A DNA stretch of 64,000 nucleotides from Nemertoderma westbladi (lineage: Eukaryota; Xenacoelomorpha; Nemertodermatida; Nemertodermatidae): contig JAUCBJ010009046.1 of NCBI GenBank assembly GCA_032718475.1, positions 1-64,000 on the forward strand. Direction: 5' to 3'. Made by a program: the position numbers and the translations under genes. Shown in pieces: positions 1 through 12,832 of the stretch (position 1 is its first letter; each line of letters begins with the position of its first letter). The notes beneath the pieces were generated by a model. The model did not search any database, was not told the DNA's origin, and worked only from the letters and a program-made list of their open reading frames with translations.

Positions 1-331
1 GCGTAGTTGTGACCAGTTGTGTGGTATTTGTGAGTTTATAGGTGAATGTTACTGCTAAAGTGTGTTTACAGTAGCTAGTCGCAATCGTAAAAGTAACCTA
101 ATTCTCCAAGGAAAACCTGAAGTACATCTAAGCCTTTGGGACGGACAGTCGAGTGACTTGTGCCGGTTGTCGTTGTCGTTGTGCGGCTACGTCGTTGGCG
201 AAAGTACAGCGGCGACGACACATCGGCGCTGAGGATCTCGTACTGTCCGGGGGTTGATTGGGGTAGGCAGCGACGCCCGCTCGCCTAAATATAAACTCAT
301 TATAATATGGATAAACTCATATATAGCAGAT
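1..331. other. CpG-rich leader-like sequence, no gene recognised
   Basis: This stretch is GC- and CpG-richer than most of the window, with GTCGTT-type runs near 165-180. It precedes the first open segment on the plus strand. No splice signal, long terminal repeat or primer-binding site could be recognised. It may be the 5' leader of the degenerate coding sequence that follows. Confidence 0.25.
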
Positions 332-637
332 ATGACGGAGTTGATAGAAGATGGTCTTGGTATCGGGGAGCGATATACTCTACTTTTACAAGCGTTTGTT
401 GATAGCTTAATACGCGGCGACGTTAGTCCAACTGCTGCGGAGGACGATGGTCGTTATATCGAACCGCCAATGTCCCAAGAGCAGCTCGCGCGCGAGTTGG
501 ACTATAGAAAATTCGCTGCTCGATATACGCAGCGTAATGGTACGTATATGGTCTTCTTAACTACTGGTCATCCTATCGATTTACACAATACGGACTATGT
601 CGACTATATATCCTGCCCAGCGGAGTCGGAACCATAA
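332..637 (+). pseudogene. Unrecognised 101-codon open segment, possibly the start of a broken gene
   Basis: I do not recognise this protein. The frame is open from 254, but its first ATG is at 332 (MTELIEDGLG), giving 101 residues to a TAA at 635. The predicted product is acidic at its N terminus, has a short hydrophobic helix-like part (YTLLLQAFVDSLI) and ends in a Tyr/Asp-rich tail. The DNA is CpG-rich, unlike the AT-rich neighbourhood, which fits a real coding history or a transferred element. Further open segments on the same strand at 1176-1343, 1331-1517 and 1441-1656 may be parts of the same decayed gene. A short host exon or a gag-like/capsid-like retroelement remnant are both possible. 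No family motif was seen. Confidence 0.3.
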
Positions 638-1175
638 ACTGAAATTCGAATGCGAAAATTCTATTCGAAATCGACTCGAAAGAAAAGACACTAAAGAAAC
701 AAATAAACGCGGTAACTCCAACGTATATTTGGAATTCTTGATTGTAACAACAAATAAATATCACCCGCGTTTCCCCTACCAGACGTGCGTCTTTGGTATT
801 ATTACGGTAAATGCCCTAGACCCAGCCAACAAACGGAAAGACATAAACATCCATGGAAACGTTGTGTTAAACACAGTTGTGTTCGTTATATTTACTGGAG
901 TTTCGAGCGAAACTTGTTTGACGTATCACCTATGCTCACTCGGCTCTAACGATCCTAGAGTAAACCTACGATCAGAGTCCCGAAATACTCGGTCAAACCT
1001 CCTCATTCCCTAGTTGGACCTCAGACCTGCGATCCTGGTGGTGTCGCGGATCCTCGCGGACGGTATTCACTGTTCAAGATCTAGTGCTACCCTAACAATT
1101 AATCGGTAACACTCCGACAGTGATTTCTAGCTAGCCGCCCATCTTACCTAGCCGGATTATGACGCAGACACCTAA

Positions 1176-1656
1176 TATCACTATCCAACCGTATGGTCGT
1201 CCCTGTTTAACGCGATACAACCCCTCATCAAGGTGAAGGAGAGCGTTGTACGAAACGAGTTAAACGCTATTCTACAAAGATCAAAAAAGAAACCTGCGTT
1301 TGTTCAGATAAACGTAAGTTATAACAGTAAGTCCAATCGATAAACGAATTGGCCTTATCTCAATTCGATTGGGAAATCCAGAATCTCTAAGAAGTTATCG
1401 AACTTGGACGATCCTATTCTCTGCGAGAGTTTTTGGATGAACGTATCCAGCTACGAGCGGAGGAAAATCAGCTCGAGGAGAAGCATATCGAAACAGCAGA
1501 TACCTCGACCATAAACCTAAACCTTCTGATGCAATCATATTGCACCCTTCACCCAGGCGTTATGGCCCTCCTAGTAAAGTGGCTCCCCCCAAAGAGAAAA
1601 GGACTCTTGCTAGCCTTAAGAAACTGCGTAAACGCCGTCCGCGCAAGAAAGACTAA
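1176..1656 (+). pseudogene. Degenerate coding remnant: helical/coiled-coil segment and basic C-terminal tail
   Basis: Three short, overlapping frames look protein-like. Frame A (1176-1343) encodes a helical, Lys-rich peptide containing NELNAILQRSKKKP. Frame B is open from 1331 to 1387, hits a TAA at 1388, then continues from 1391 with a charged coiled-coil-like part (LREFLDERIQLRAEENQLEE). Frame C (1441-1656) encodes a Pro-rich stretch and ends in a strongly basic tail (LKKLRKRRPRKKD) before a TAA at 1654. The change of frame and the internal stop suggest a broken gene. A basic tail after a coiled coil would fit a nucleic-acid-binding protein, but no family could be named. Spliced exons are an alternative: a GTAAGT lies at 1315. 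Confidence 0.25.
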
Positions 1657-3086
1657 CTGTTTAGAGTATTTTTATATTTTAGAAACTGTGATTTTGTATA
1701 TTTTATAGACTTAAATCCCATTTTCTGGGAGCGGTGTAAAAGCTTTTGTGGGATAACTGATTCGTTTGCCTTGTTGGCCAGTTCCCCCCCAGTCGCTAAG
1801 AATACTCTCAAAGTGATCTATAACTAAAAATAGTGCAAGTTACCAGCTTATTGGCTGATTTGCTGTACGCAGGCATCTGGGCTCTGTTTAATCGGCCAAC
1901 AAGCCTAGGGAGGTTGCGTCATAGCCTTGTTTTGTATCTCCCAATAGAATTTGAGTTAGCCTTGATTTTGACCTATCACAGAGTACTGAACTGAAAATTT
2001 CCTATCTCACTGCTCTTTCTCTGTGTTGAACGGGAGCTTCGTGGAATAAGGGAGTTGGTATCCTCGTATAGAGCAGTAGTCACGAGTTTTTCAAAGCCAC
2101 GAAAGAACGGCTTTTTAGTGTTTTGTGCTTTCTGCTTTTTAGCTCAACACTAGCAGGTTTAATTATAAGGACATATATCCTTTAACTGATGACTGATCTG
2201 ATCACTGTAAATATCACTCTGCAATTTCGTAATCACTGCATACTGCAGTACTGCATACACTGCATACTGTGTAACACTGTGCATACTTTTATATTGTTAT
2301 ACTGCTATTTACTGTCAGTTCTTCATAATATGGTTGATGAATTATTATATTTGGAATAACGAGAAAGAACCCCGAAACCCAATATTCTTGATATACCGAA
2401 GGTAAGAGAGAAAGGTTACAGATAAACGATTGTGACTTATGTTAAAGTGGTTTGAAGTGAATCTAATGTTATTTGATAGACCCTACATGAGTCAGTCTGT
2501 GTTCCTTTTATATGTGACTAAAATCAGTGAAGATTGGCAGATTAGTGTGCAGTATTGTGCAGCATTGTGTATGAGTGAGTCTGTTAAAGAAGCAATTCCT
2601 AAAGAATGCGCCATATATGTGAATTATAATTAAGCCATATCGTTGTGAGTAGTTTAAGTCATAACTCTGTTTATATAGATAAAGCGCCACGTCCTAAAGG
2701 AACTGTTAATATTCCCGAAGGTGAATAATATTGTCAGAGATTATATAATACTGTCAGTCGAATAATACATTAGGCTTACATAGCAATAAAATTAAACCGT
2801 CGAACCCAATCTCCCGGGAATATCCAGCGGGTGAATGGTCGCGCACGGATTGGTTTCGACTAGTGTAGTGAATCAAATACTTGTCATAGGCTAAAAAGCG
2901 ATTTAATATCTAGAAGACATCTTAATTTGGCGGGTTAAACTGCCAAAGGTCTGAAAGCGCGAACAAGTATGCACCTGGAATAAGTGGAGGTTTGATGTAA
3001 AAAGTTGTAATAATTATATACAAAAATAAATTCATGCGATATAAATAACATTATAGAACACTAATTACTAATTACCAATTATAATG
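1657..3086. other. Non-coding spacer, nothing recognised
   Basis: No convincing open reading frame, RNA gene or transposon end was seen. A small degenerate tandem of CTGCATACT-like words lies at about 2225-2290. Short open frames near 2439-2690 on both strands have no protein-like features. Confidence 0.4.
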
Positions 3087-3220
3087 ATAATTATAATAAT
3101 TATATAATTATAATTATAATATAATATATAATATATAATTATAATATAATATATAATTATAATATAATATATAATTATAATATAATATAATATAATATGT
3201 AATTATATAATTATTATAAT
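3087..3220. repeat. AT-rich simple repeat (ATAATATATAATT type)
   Basis: This is an almost pure A/T tract of interleaved TATAAT and AATTATA words. The short open frame on the minus strand here (Tyr/Ile/Leu/Asn only) is a by-product of the repeat. Confidence 0.85.
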
Positions 3221-3390
3221 TAATTAGCGCGTATAAAATAAAAATTGCAAAGTTAAAATACATTTTAATTAAACATTGAATGATTAAGCTAAATATTCCA
3301 TAACGCACAAATCGTAACGTATGCTATTGTAATATAAGCTATAAGTATTACTGCACCGTTATCATACTCTCTCATATAAATATTATAAAA

Positions 3391-6300
3391 AGCGAACGTT
3401 CACTCCCAGTTCTTAGTTCTTATTCCCAATACTAAGACGTTCACTCCCAGTTCTTAGTTCTTATTCCCAATACTAAGAGCGAACGTTCACTCCCAGTTCT
3501 TAGTTCTTATTTCCAATACTAAGAGCGAACGTTCACTCCCAGTTCTTAGTTCTTATTCCCAATACTAAGACCTTCACTCCCAGTTCTTAGTTCTTATTCC
3601 CAATAGTAAGACGTTCACTCCCAGTTCTTAGTTCTTATTCCCAATACTAAAACGTTCACTCCCAGTTCTTAGTTCTTATTCCCAATACTAAGACGTTCAT
3701 TCCCAGTTCTTAGTTCTTATTCCCAATACTAAGAGCGAACGTTCACTCCCAGTTCTTAGTTCTTATTTCCAATACTAAGAGCGAACGTTCACTCCCAGTT
3801 CTTAGTTCTTATTCCCAATACTAAGACCTTCACTCCCAGTTCTTAGTTCTTATTCCCAATAATAAGAGCGAACGTTCACTCCCAGTTCTTAGTTCTTATT
3901 CCCAATACTAAGATGTTCACTCCCAGTTCTTAGTTCTTATTCCCAATACTAAGAGCGAACGTTCACTCCAAGTTCTTAGTTCTTATTCCCAATACTAAGA
4001 GCGAACGTTCACTCCCAGTTCTTAGTTCTTATTCCCAATACTAAGACCTTCACTCCCAGTTCTTAGTTCTTATTCCCAATAATAAGAGCGAACGTTCACT
4101 CCCAGTTCTTAGTTCTTATTCCCAATACTAAGACGTTCACTCCCAGTTCTTAGTTCTTATTCCCAATACTAAAACGTTCACTCCCAGTTCTTAGTTCTTA
4201 TTCCCAATACTAAGACGTTCATTCCCAGTTCTTAGTTCTTATTCCCAATACTAAGAGCGAACGTTCACTCCCAGTTCTTAGTTCTTATTCCCAATACTAA
4301 GAGCGAACGTTCACTCTCAGTTCTTAGTTCTTATTCCCAATACTAAGACGTTCATTCCCAGTTCTTAGTTCTTATTCCCAATACTAAGACGTTCATTCCC
4401 AGTTCTTAGTTCTTATTCCCAATACTAAGAGCGAACGTTCACTCCCAGTTCTTAGTTCTTATTTCCAATACTAAGAGCGAACGTTCACTCCCAGTTCTTA
4501 GTTCTTATTCCCAATACTAAGACCTTCACTCCCAGTTCTTAGTTCTTATTCCCAATAATAAGAGCGAACGTTCACTCCCAGTTCTTAGTTCTTATTCCCA
4601 ATACTAAGATGTTCACTCCCAGTTCTTAGTTCTTATTCCCAATACTAAGAGCGAACGTTCACTCCAAGTTCTTAGTTCTTATTCCCAATACTAAGAGCGA
4701 ACGTTCACTCCCAGTTCTTAGTTCTTATTCCCAATACTAAGACCTTCACTCCCAGTTCTTAGTTCTTATTCCCAATAATAAGAGCGAACGTTCACTCTCA
4801 GTTCTTAGTTCTTATTCCCAATACTAAGACGTTCACTCCCAGTTCTTAGTTCTTATTCCCAATACTAAAACGTTCACTCCCAGTTCTTAGTTCTTATTCC
4901 CAATACTAAGACCTTCACTCCCAGTTCTTAGTTCTTATTCCCAATACTAAGAGCGAACGTTCACTCCCAGTTCTTAGTTCTTATTCCCAATACTAAGACG
5001 TTCACTCCCAGTTCTTAGTTCTTATTCCCAATACTAAAACGTTCACTCCCAGTTCTTAGTTCTTATTCCCAATACTAAGACGTTCATTCCCAGTTCTTAG
5101 TTCTTATTCCCAATACTAAGAGCGAACGTTCACTCCCAGTTCTTAGTTCTTATTCCCAATACTAAGAGCGAACGTTCACTCCCAGTTCTTAGTTCTTATT
5201 CCCAATACTAAGACGTTCACTCCCAGTTCTTAGTTCTTATTCCCAATACTAAAACGTTCACTCCCAGTTCTTAGTTCTTATTCCCAATACTAAGACGTTC
5301 ATTCCCAGTTCTTAGTTCTTATTCCCAATAATAAGAGCGAACGTTCACTCCCAGTTCTTAGTTCTTATTCCCAATACTAAGAGCGAACGTTCACTCCAAG
5401 TTCTTAGTTCTTATTCCCAATACTAAGAGCGAACTTTCACTCCCAGTTCTTAGTTCTTATTCCCAATACTAAGACCTTCACTCCCAGTTCTTAGTTCTTA
5501 TTCCCAATAATAAGAGCGAACGTTCACTCCCAGTTCTTAGTTCTTATTCCCAATACTAAGACGTTCACTCCCAGTTCTTAGTTCTTATTCCCAATACTAA
5601 GAGCGAACGTTCACTCCAAGTTCTTAGTTATTATTCCCAATACTAAGACGTTCACTCCCAGTTCTTAGTTCTTATTCCCAATACTAAGAGCGAACGTTCA
5701 CTCCCAGTTCTTAGTTCTTATTCCCAATACTAAGACGTTCACTCCCAGTTCTTAGTTCTTATTCCCAATACGAAGAGCGAACGTTCACTCCCAGTTCTTA
5801 GTTCTTATTCCCAATACTAAGACGTTCACTCCCAGTTCTTAGTTCTTATTCCCAATACGAATATGCGAACGTTCACTCCCAGTTCTTAGTTCTTATTCCC
5901 AATACTAAGACGTTCATTCTCAGTTCTTAGTTCTTATTCCCAATACTAAGACGTTCACTCCCAGTTCTTAGTTCTTATTCCCAATACTAAGAGCGAACGT
6001 TCACTCCCAGTTCTTAGTTCTTATTCCCAATACTAAGAGCGAACGTTCACTCCCAGTTCTTAGTTCTTATTCCCAATACTAAGACGTTCATTCTCAGTTC
6101 TTAGTTCTTATTCCCAATACTAAGACGTTCACTCCCAGTTCTGAGTTCTTATTCACAATACTAAGAGCGAACGTTCACTCCCAGTTCTTAGTTCTTATTC
6201 CCAATACTAAGACGTTCATTCTCAGTTCTTAGTTCTTATTCCCAATACTAAGACGTTCATTCTCAGTTCTTAGTTCTTATTCCCAATACTAAGACGTTCA

Positions 6301-8706
6301 CTCCCAGTTCTGAGTTCTTATTCACAATACTAAGAGCGAACGTTCACTCCCAGTTCTTAGTTCTTATTCCCAATACTAAGACGTTCATTCTCAGTTCTTA
6401 GTTCTTATTCCCAATACTAAGACGTTCACTCCCAGTTCTGAGTTCTTATTCCCAATACTAAGAGCGAACGTTCACTCCCAGTTCTTAGTTCTTATTCCCA
6501 ATAACTAAGACGTTCACTCCCAGTTCTTAGTTCTTATTCCCAATACTAAGACGTTCACTCTCAGTTCTTAGTTCTTATTCCCAATACTAAGACGTTCACT
6601 CCCAGTTCTTAGTTCTTATTCCCAATACTAAGAGCGAACGTTCACTCCCAGTTCTTAGTTCTTATTCCCAATACTAAGAGCGAACGTTTACTCCCAGTTC
6701 TTAGTTCTTATTCCCAATACTAAGACGTTCACTCCCAGTTCTTAGTTCTTATTCCCAATACGAAGAGCGAACGTTCACTCCCAGTTCTTAGTTCTTATTC
6801 CCAATACTAAGAGCGAACGTTCACTCTCAGTTCTTAGTTCTTATTCCCAATACTAAGACGTTCACTCCCAGTTCTTAGTTCTTATTCCCAATAATAAGAG
6901 CGAACGTTCACTCCCAGTTCTTAGTTCTTATTCCCAATACTAAGACGTTCACTCCCAGTTCTTAATTCTTATTCCCAATACGAAAAGCGAACGTTCACTC
7001 CCAGTTCTTAGTTCTTATTCCCAATACTAAGAGCGAACGTTCACTCTCAGTTCTTAGTTCTTATTCTCAATACTAAGACGTTCATTCCCAGTTCTTAGTT
7101 CTTATTCCCAATACTAAGACGTTCATTCCCAGTTCTTAGTTCTTATTCCCAATACTAAGAGCGAACGTTCACTCCCAGTTCTTAGTTCTTATTCCCAATA
7201 CTAAGAGCGAACGTTCACTCCCAGTTCTTAGTTCTTATTCCCAATACTAAGACCTTCATTCCCAGTTCTTAGTTCTTATTCCCAATAATAAGAGCGAACG
7301 TTCACTCCCAGTTCTTAGTTCTTATTCCCAATACTAAGACGTTCACTCCCAGTTCTTAGTTCTTATTCCCAATACTAAGAGCGAACGTTCACTCCAAGTT
7401 CTTAGTTCTTATTCCCAATACTAAGAGCGAACGTTCACGTCCAGTTCTTAGTTCTTATTCCCAATACTAAGACCTTCACTCCCAGTTCTTAGTTCTTATT
7501 CCCAATACTAAGACGTTCACTCCCAGTTCTTAGTTCTTATTCCCAATACTAAGACGTTCACTCCCAGTTCTTAGTTCTTATTCCCAATAATAAGAGCGAA
7601 CGTTCACTCCCAGTTCTTAGTTCTTATTCCCAATACTAAGACGTTCACTCCCAGTTCTTAGTTCTTATTCCCAATACTAAAACGTTCACTCCCAGTTCTT
7701 AGTTCTTATTCCCAATACTAAGACGTTCATTCCCAGTTCTTAGTTCTTATTCCCAATACTAAGAGCGAACGTTCACTCCCAGTTCTTAGTTCTTATTCCC
7801 AATACTAAGAGCGAACGTTCACTCCCAGTTCTTAGTTCTTATTCCCAATACTAAGACGTTCACTCCCAGTTCTTAGTTCTTATTCCCAATACTAAGAGCG
7901 AACGTTCACTCCCAGTTCTTAGTTCTTATTCCCAATACTAAGACGTTCACTCCCAGTTCTTAATTCTTATTCCCAATACGAAAAGCGAACGTTCACTCCC
8001 AGTTCTTAGTTCTTATTCCCAATACTAAGAGCGAACGTTCACTCTCAGTTCTTAGTTCTTATTCCCAATACTAAGACGTTCATTCTCAGTTCTTAGTTCT
8101 TATTCCCAATACTAAGACGTTCACTCCCAGTTCTTAGTTCTTATTCCCAATACTAAGAGCGAACGTTCACTCTCAGTTCTTAGTTCTTATTCCCAATACT
8201 AAGACGTTCATTCTCAGTTCTTAGTTCTTATTCCCAATACTAAGACGTTCATTCCCAGTTCTTAGTTCTTATTCCCAATACTAAGAGCGAACGTTCACTC
8301 CCAGTTCTTAGTTCTTATTCCCAATACTAAGACGTTCACTCTCAGTTCTTAGTTCTTATTCCCAATACTAAGACCTTCACTCCCAGTTCTTAGTTCTTAT
8401 TCCCAATACTAAGACGTTCACTCCCAGTTCTTAGTTCTTATTCCCAATACTAAGACGTTCACTCCCAGTTCTTAGTTCTTATTCCCAATACTAAGACGTT
8501 CACTTCCAGTTCTTAGTTCTTATTCCCAATACTAAGACGTTCACTCCCAGTTCTTAGTTCTTATTCCCAATACTAAGCCGTTCACTCCCAGTTCTTAGTT
8601 CTTATTCCCAATACTAAGACGTTCACTCCCAGTTCTTAGTTCTTATTCCCAATACTAAGAGCGAACTTTCACTCTCAGTTCTTAGTTCTTATTCCCAATA
8701 CTAAGA
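3391..8706. repeat. Minisatellite, 41/46-bp units, about 120 copies
   Basis: Tandem units share the core AGTTCTTAGTTCTTATTCCC followed by AATACTAAGA. Two main length classes exist: the longer carries a 5-bp GCGAA insert that creates AGCGAACGTTC, the shorter reads AGACGTTC. Minor variants include AAGACCTTC, AATAATAAGAG and AATACGAAGAG. The classes are mixed in a non-random order, with several short runs repeated (for example near 3721-4080 and 4400-4780), pointing to block duplications. No coding potential. It lies about 4 kb downstream of the receptor stop codon. Confidence 0.97.
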
Positions 8707-8943
8707 CTCATATCTTAGTTCAAGTGTCGGACCATTCATCATCATTTAGAAAAAATCACTTATAAAGTGATTTTTGGGGCAGTATAATTAACAAATATAT
8801 GTGTCCGCTCAGGATACCTAGTTGTAGCGATTGTACATATTTTATAAATTCGTGGATGAACGTTAACAAGTTGGGTAAGCCCAATAAAGTTTAGGGAAAC
8901 GAACACAACAAATTCATAAAAAACAAAATAATGATGGAAATGC
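8707..8943. other. Unique spacer between two minisatellites
   Basis: About 240 bp of non-repeated AT-rich sequence. It contains a perfect short palindrome at 8751-8775 and no recognisable gene. Confidence 0.5.
8751..8775. repeat. Perfect 10-bp inverted repeat with 5-nt loop
   Basis: The arms AAAAATCACT and AGTGATTTTT flank TATAA. It could form a hairpin, but no T-rich terminator role is expected in an animal genome. It may be the remnant of a small inverted-repeat element. Confidence 0.7.
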
Positions 8944-11266
8944 ATGTCCCATGCAGCTCGACTACTGCATTAGTCCCATGCAACTCGACTACTGCATTAG
9001 TCCCATGCAGCTCGACTACTGCATTAGTCCCATGCAACTCTTCTACTGCATTAGTCCCATGCAGCTCGACTACTGCATTAGTCCCATACAGCTCGACTAC
9101 TGCATTAATCCCATGCAGCTCTTCTACTGCATTAGTCCCATGCAGCTCGACTACTGCATTAGTCTCATGCAGCTCTTCTACTGCATTAGTCCCATGCAGC
9201 TCTTCTACTGCATTAGTCCCATGTAGCTCGACTACTGCATTAGTCCATGCAGCTCTTCTACTGCATTAGTCCCATGTAGCTCGACTACTGCATTAGTCTC
9301 ATGCAGCTCTTCTACTGCATTAGTCCCATGCTGCTCTTCTACTGCATTAGTCCAATGTAGCTCGACTACTGCATTAGTCCATGCAGCTCTTCTACTGCAT
9401 TAGTCCCATGTAGCTCGACTACTGCATTAGTCTCATGAAGCTCTTCTACTGCATTAGTCCCATGCAGCTCTTCTACTGCATTAGTCCCATGTAGCTCGAC
9501 TACTGCATTAGTCCCATGCAGCTCGACTACTGCATTAGTCCCATGCAGCTCGATTACTGCATTAGTCTCATGCAGCTCGACTACTGCATTAGTCCCATGC
9601 AGCTCAACTACTGCATTAGTCCCATGCAGCTCGATTACTGCATTAGTCTCATGCAGCTCGACTACTGCATTAGTCCCATGCAGCTCGACTACTGCATTAG
9701 TCCCATGCAGCTCGACTACTGCATTAGTCCCATGCAGCTCGGCTACTGCATTAGTCCCATGCAGCTCGACTACTGCATTAGTCCCATGCAGCTCGACTAC
9801 TGCATTAGTCCCATGCAGCTCGACTACTGCATTATTCCCATGCAGCTCGACCACTGCATTAGTCTCATGCAGCTCGACTACTGCATTAGTCCCATGCAGC
9901 TCGACTACTGCATTAGTCCTATGCAGCTCGACTACTGCATTAGTCCCATGCAGCTCGACTACTGCATTAGTCCCATGCAGCTCGACTACTGCATTAGTCC
10001 CATGCAGCTCGACTACTGCATTAGTCCCATGCAGCTCGACTACTGCATTAGTCCCATGCAGCTCGACTACTGCATTAGTCCCATGCAGCTCGACTACTGC
10101 ATTAGTCCCATGCAGCTCGACTACTGCATTAGTCCCATGCAGCTCGACTACTGCATTAGTCCCATGCAGCTCGACTACTGCATTAGTCCCATGCAGCTCG
10201 ACTACTGCATTAGTCCCATGCAGCTCGACTACTGCATTAGTCCCATGCAGCTCGACTACTGCATTATTCCCATGCAGCTCGACCACTGCATTAGTCTCAT
10301 GCAGCTCGACTACTGCATTAGTCCCATGCAGCTCGACTACTGCATTAGTCATATGCAGCTCGACTACTGCATTAGTCCCATGCAGCTCGACTACTGCATT
10401 ATTCCCATGCAGCTCGACCACTGCATTAGTCTCATGCAGCTCGACTACTGCATTAGTCCCATGCAGCTCGACTACTGCATTAGTCCTATGCAGCTCGACT
10501 ACTGCATTAGTCCCATGCAGCTCGACTACTGCATTAGTCCCATGCAGCTCGACTACTGCATTAGTCCCATGCAGCTCGAATACTGCATTAGTCCCATGCA
10601 GCTCGATTACTGCATTAGTCTCATGCAGCTCGACTACTGCATTAGTCCCATGCAGCTCGACTACTGCATTAGTCCCATGCAGCTCGACTACTGCATTAGT
10701 CCCATGCAGCTCGATTACTGCATTAGTCTCATGCAGCTCGACTACTGCATTAGTCCCATGCAGCTCAACTACTGCATTAGTCCCATGCAGCTCGACTACT
10801 GCATTAGTCCCATGCAGCTCGACTACTGCATTAGTCCCATGCAGCTCGACTACTGCATTAGTCCCATGCAGCTCGACTACTGCATTAGTCCCATGCAACT
10901 CGATTACTGCATTAGTCTCATGCAGCTCGACTACTGCATTAGTCCCATGCAGCTCGACTACTGCATTAGTCCCATGCAGCTCGACTACTGCATTAGTCCC
11001 ATGCAGCTCGACTACTGCATTAGTCCCATGCAGCTCGACTACTGCATTATTCCCATGCAGCTCGACCACTGCATTAGTCTCATGCAGCTCGACTACTGCA
11101 TTAGTCCCATGCAGCTCGACTACTGCATTAGTCCTATGCAGCTCGACTACTGCATTAGTCCCATGCAGCTCGACTACTGCATTAGTCCCATGCAGCTCGA
11201 CTACTGCATTAGTCCCATGCAGCTCGACTACTGCATTAGTCCCATGCAACTCGACTACTGCATTAG
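8944..11266. repeat. 27-bp minisatellite, about 86 copies
   Basis: Units contain ATGCAGCTCGACTACTGC then ATTAGTCCC. Variants include TCTTCTACTGC near the left end, GATTACTGC, GACCACTGC and ATTATTCCC. Because 27 is a multiple of three, frames stay open on both strands. The plus frame reads MQLDYCISP repeatedly and the minus frame GTNAVVELH repeatedly, giving open frames of over 600 codons. These are best seen as repeat artefacts: they have no start context, no other domain and are open on both strands. Small blocks of variants recur (for example around 9830, 10255 and 10390), showing internal duplication. Confidence 0.97.
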
Positions 11267-11270
11267 TGTA

Positions 11271-12655
11271 CTGCGTAGTATATATCTTACTATAGGATGC
11301 ATACATTATAATTTGGTATGATAGTAGTGTATATCTTACTATAGGATGCATACACTATAATTTGGTATGATAGTGTATATCTTACTATATGATGCATACA
11401 CTATAATTTGGTATGATAGTGTATATCTTACTATATGATGCATACACTATAATTTGGTATGATAGTGTATACCTTACTATAGGATGCATACACTATAATT
11501 TGGTATGATGGTGTATATCTTACTATAGGATGCATACACTATAATTTGGTATGATAGTGTATATCTTACTATAGGATGCATACATTATAATTTGGTATGA
11601 TAGTAGTGTATATCTTACTATAGGATGCATACACTATAATTTGGTATTATAGTGTATATCTTACTATAGGATGCATACACTATAATTTGGTATTATAGTT
11701 TATATCTTACTATAGGATGCATACATTATAATTTGGTATGATAGTGTATACCTTACTATAGGATGCATACACTATAATTTGGTATGATAGTGTATATCTT
11801 ACTATAGGATGCATACACTATAATTTGGTATGATGGTGTATATCTTACTATAGGATGCATACACTATAATTTGGTATGATAGTGTATATCTTACTAAAGG
11901 ATGCATACATTATAATTTGGTATTATAGTTTATATCTTACTATAGGATGCATACACTATAATTTGGTATTATAGTGTATATCTTACTATAGGATGCATAC
12001 ACTATAATTTGGTATTATAGTTTATATCTTACTATAGGATGCATACACTATAATTTGGAATGATAGTGTATATCTTACTATAGGATGCATACACTATAAT
12101 TTGGTATGATAGTGTATATCTTACTATAGGATGCATACATTATAATTTGGTATGATAGTGTATACCTTACTATAGGATGCATACACTATAATTTGGTATG
12201 ATAGTGTATATCTTACTATAGGATGCATACACTATAATTTGGTATGATGGTGTATATCTTACTATAGGATGCATACACTATAATTTGGTATGATAGTGTA
12301 TATCTTACTATAGGATGCATACACTATAATTTGGTATGATAGTGTATATCTTACTATAGGATGCAAGTAGTGTATATCTTACTAAAGGATGCCTACACTA
12401 TAATTTGGTATGATAGTAGTGTATATCTTACTATATGGATGCCTACACTATAATTTGGTATGATAGTGTATATCTTACTATAGGATGCATACATTATAAT
12501 TTGGTATGATAGTAGTGTATATCTTACTATATGGATGCATACACTATAATTTGGTATTATAGTGTATATCTTACTATAGGATGCATACATTATAATTTGG
12601 TATGATAGTAGTGTATATCTTACTATATGGATGCATACACTATAATTTGGTATGA
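11271..12655. repeat. 46-bp minisatellite, about 30 copies
   Basis: Units contain TATATCTTACTATAGGATGC then ATACACTATAATTTGG. There are length variants at TATGATAGT(AGT)GTATA and single-base changes such as TATATGGATGC. It lies directly against the 27-bp array with only a few bases between, and ends about 180 bp past the receptor stop codon, so it may lie in the receptor's 3' UTR. On the gene strand each unit contains ATAGTAAGATA. Confidence 0.95.
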
Positions 12656-12832
12656 ACTCTTACTGTAAGATGAAAATCTTACTGTAATCCTATCTGTAAT
12701 GTGTCTTTTGTCTAACAATAGTTATGTATTTCATCAGGAGTAATTATTCCATCACACAAATCAAAAAGTATCAGATATCTGACGGTTTTAACATTTTTTG
12801 AAATTAAATTAATAGTCTGAAATCATCAAGTT
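12656..12832 (-). other. Probable start of the receptor 3' UTR
   Basis: This is unique sequence directly after the receptor stop codon on the minus strand. No AATAAA or ATTAAA was found on that strand before the minisatellite begins. The transcript end is therefore unknown and may lie inside or beyond the arrays. Confidence 0.4.

Noticed and set aside
9366-11351. Minus-strand open frame of 661 codons and plus-strand frame of 601 codons as proteins
   Set aside because: Both are translations of the same 27-bp tandem repeat on opposite strands, with no other domain and no gene signals.
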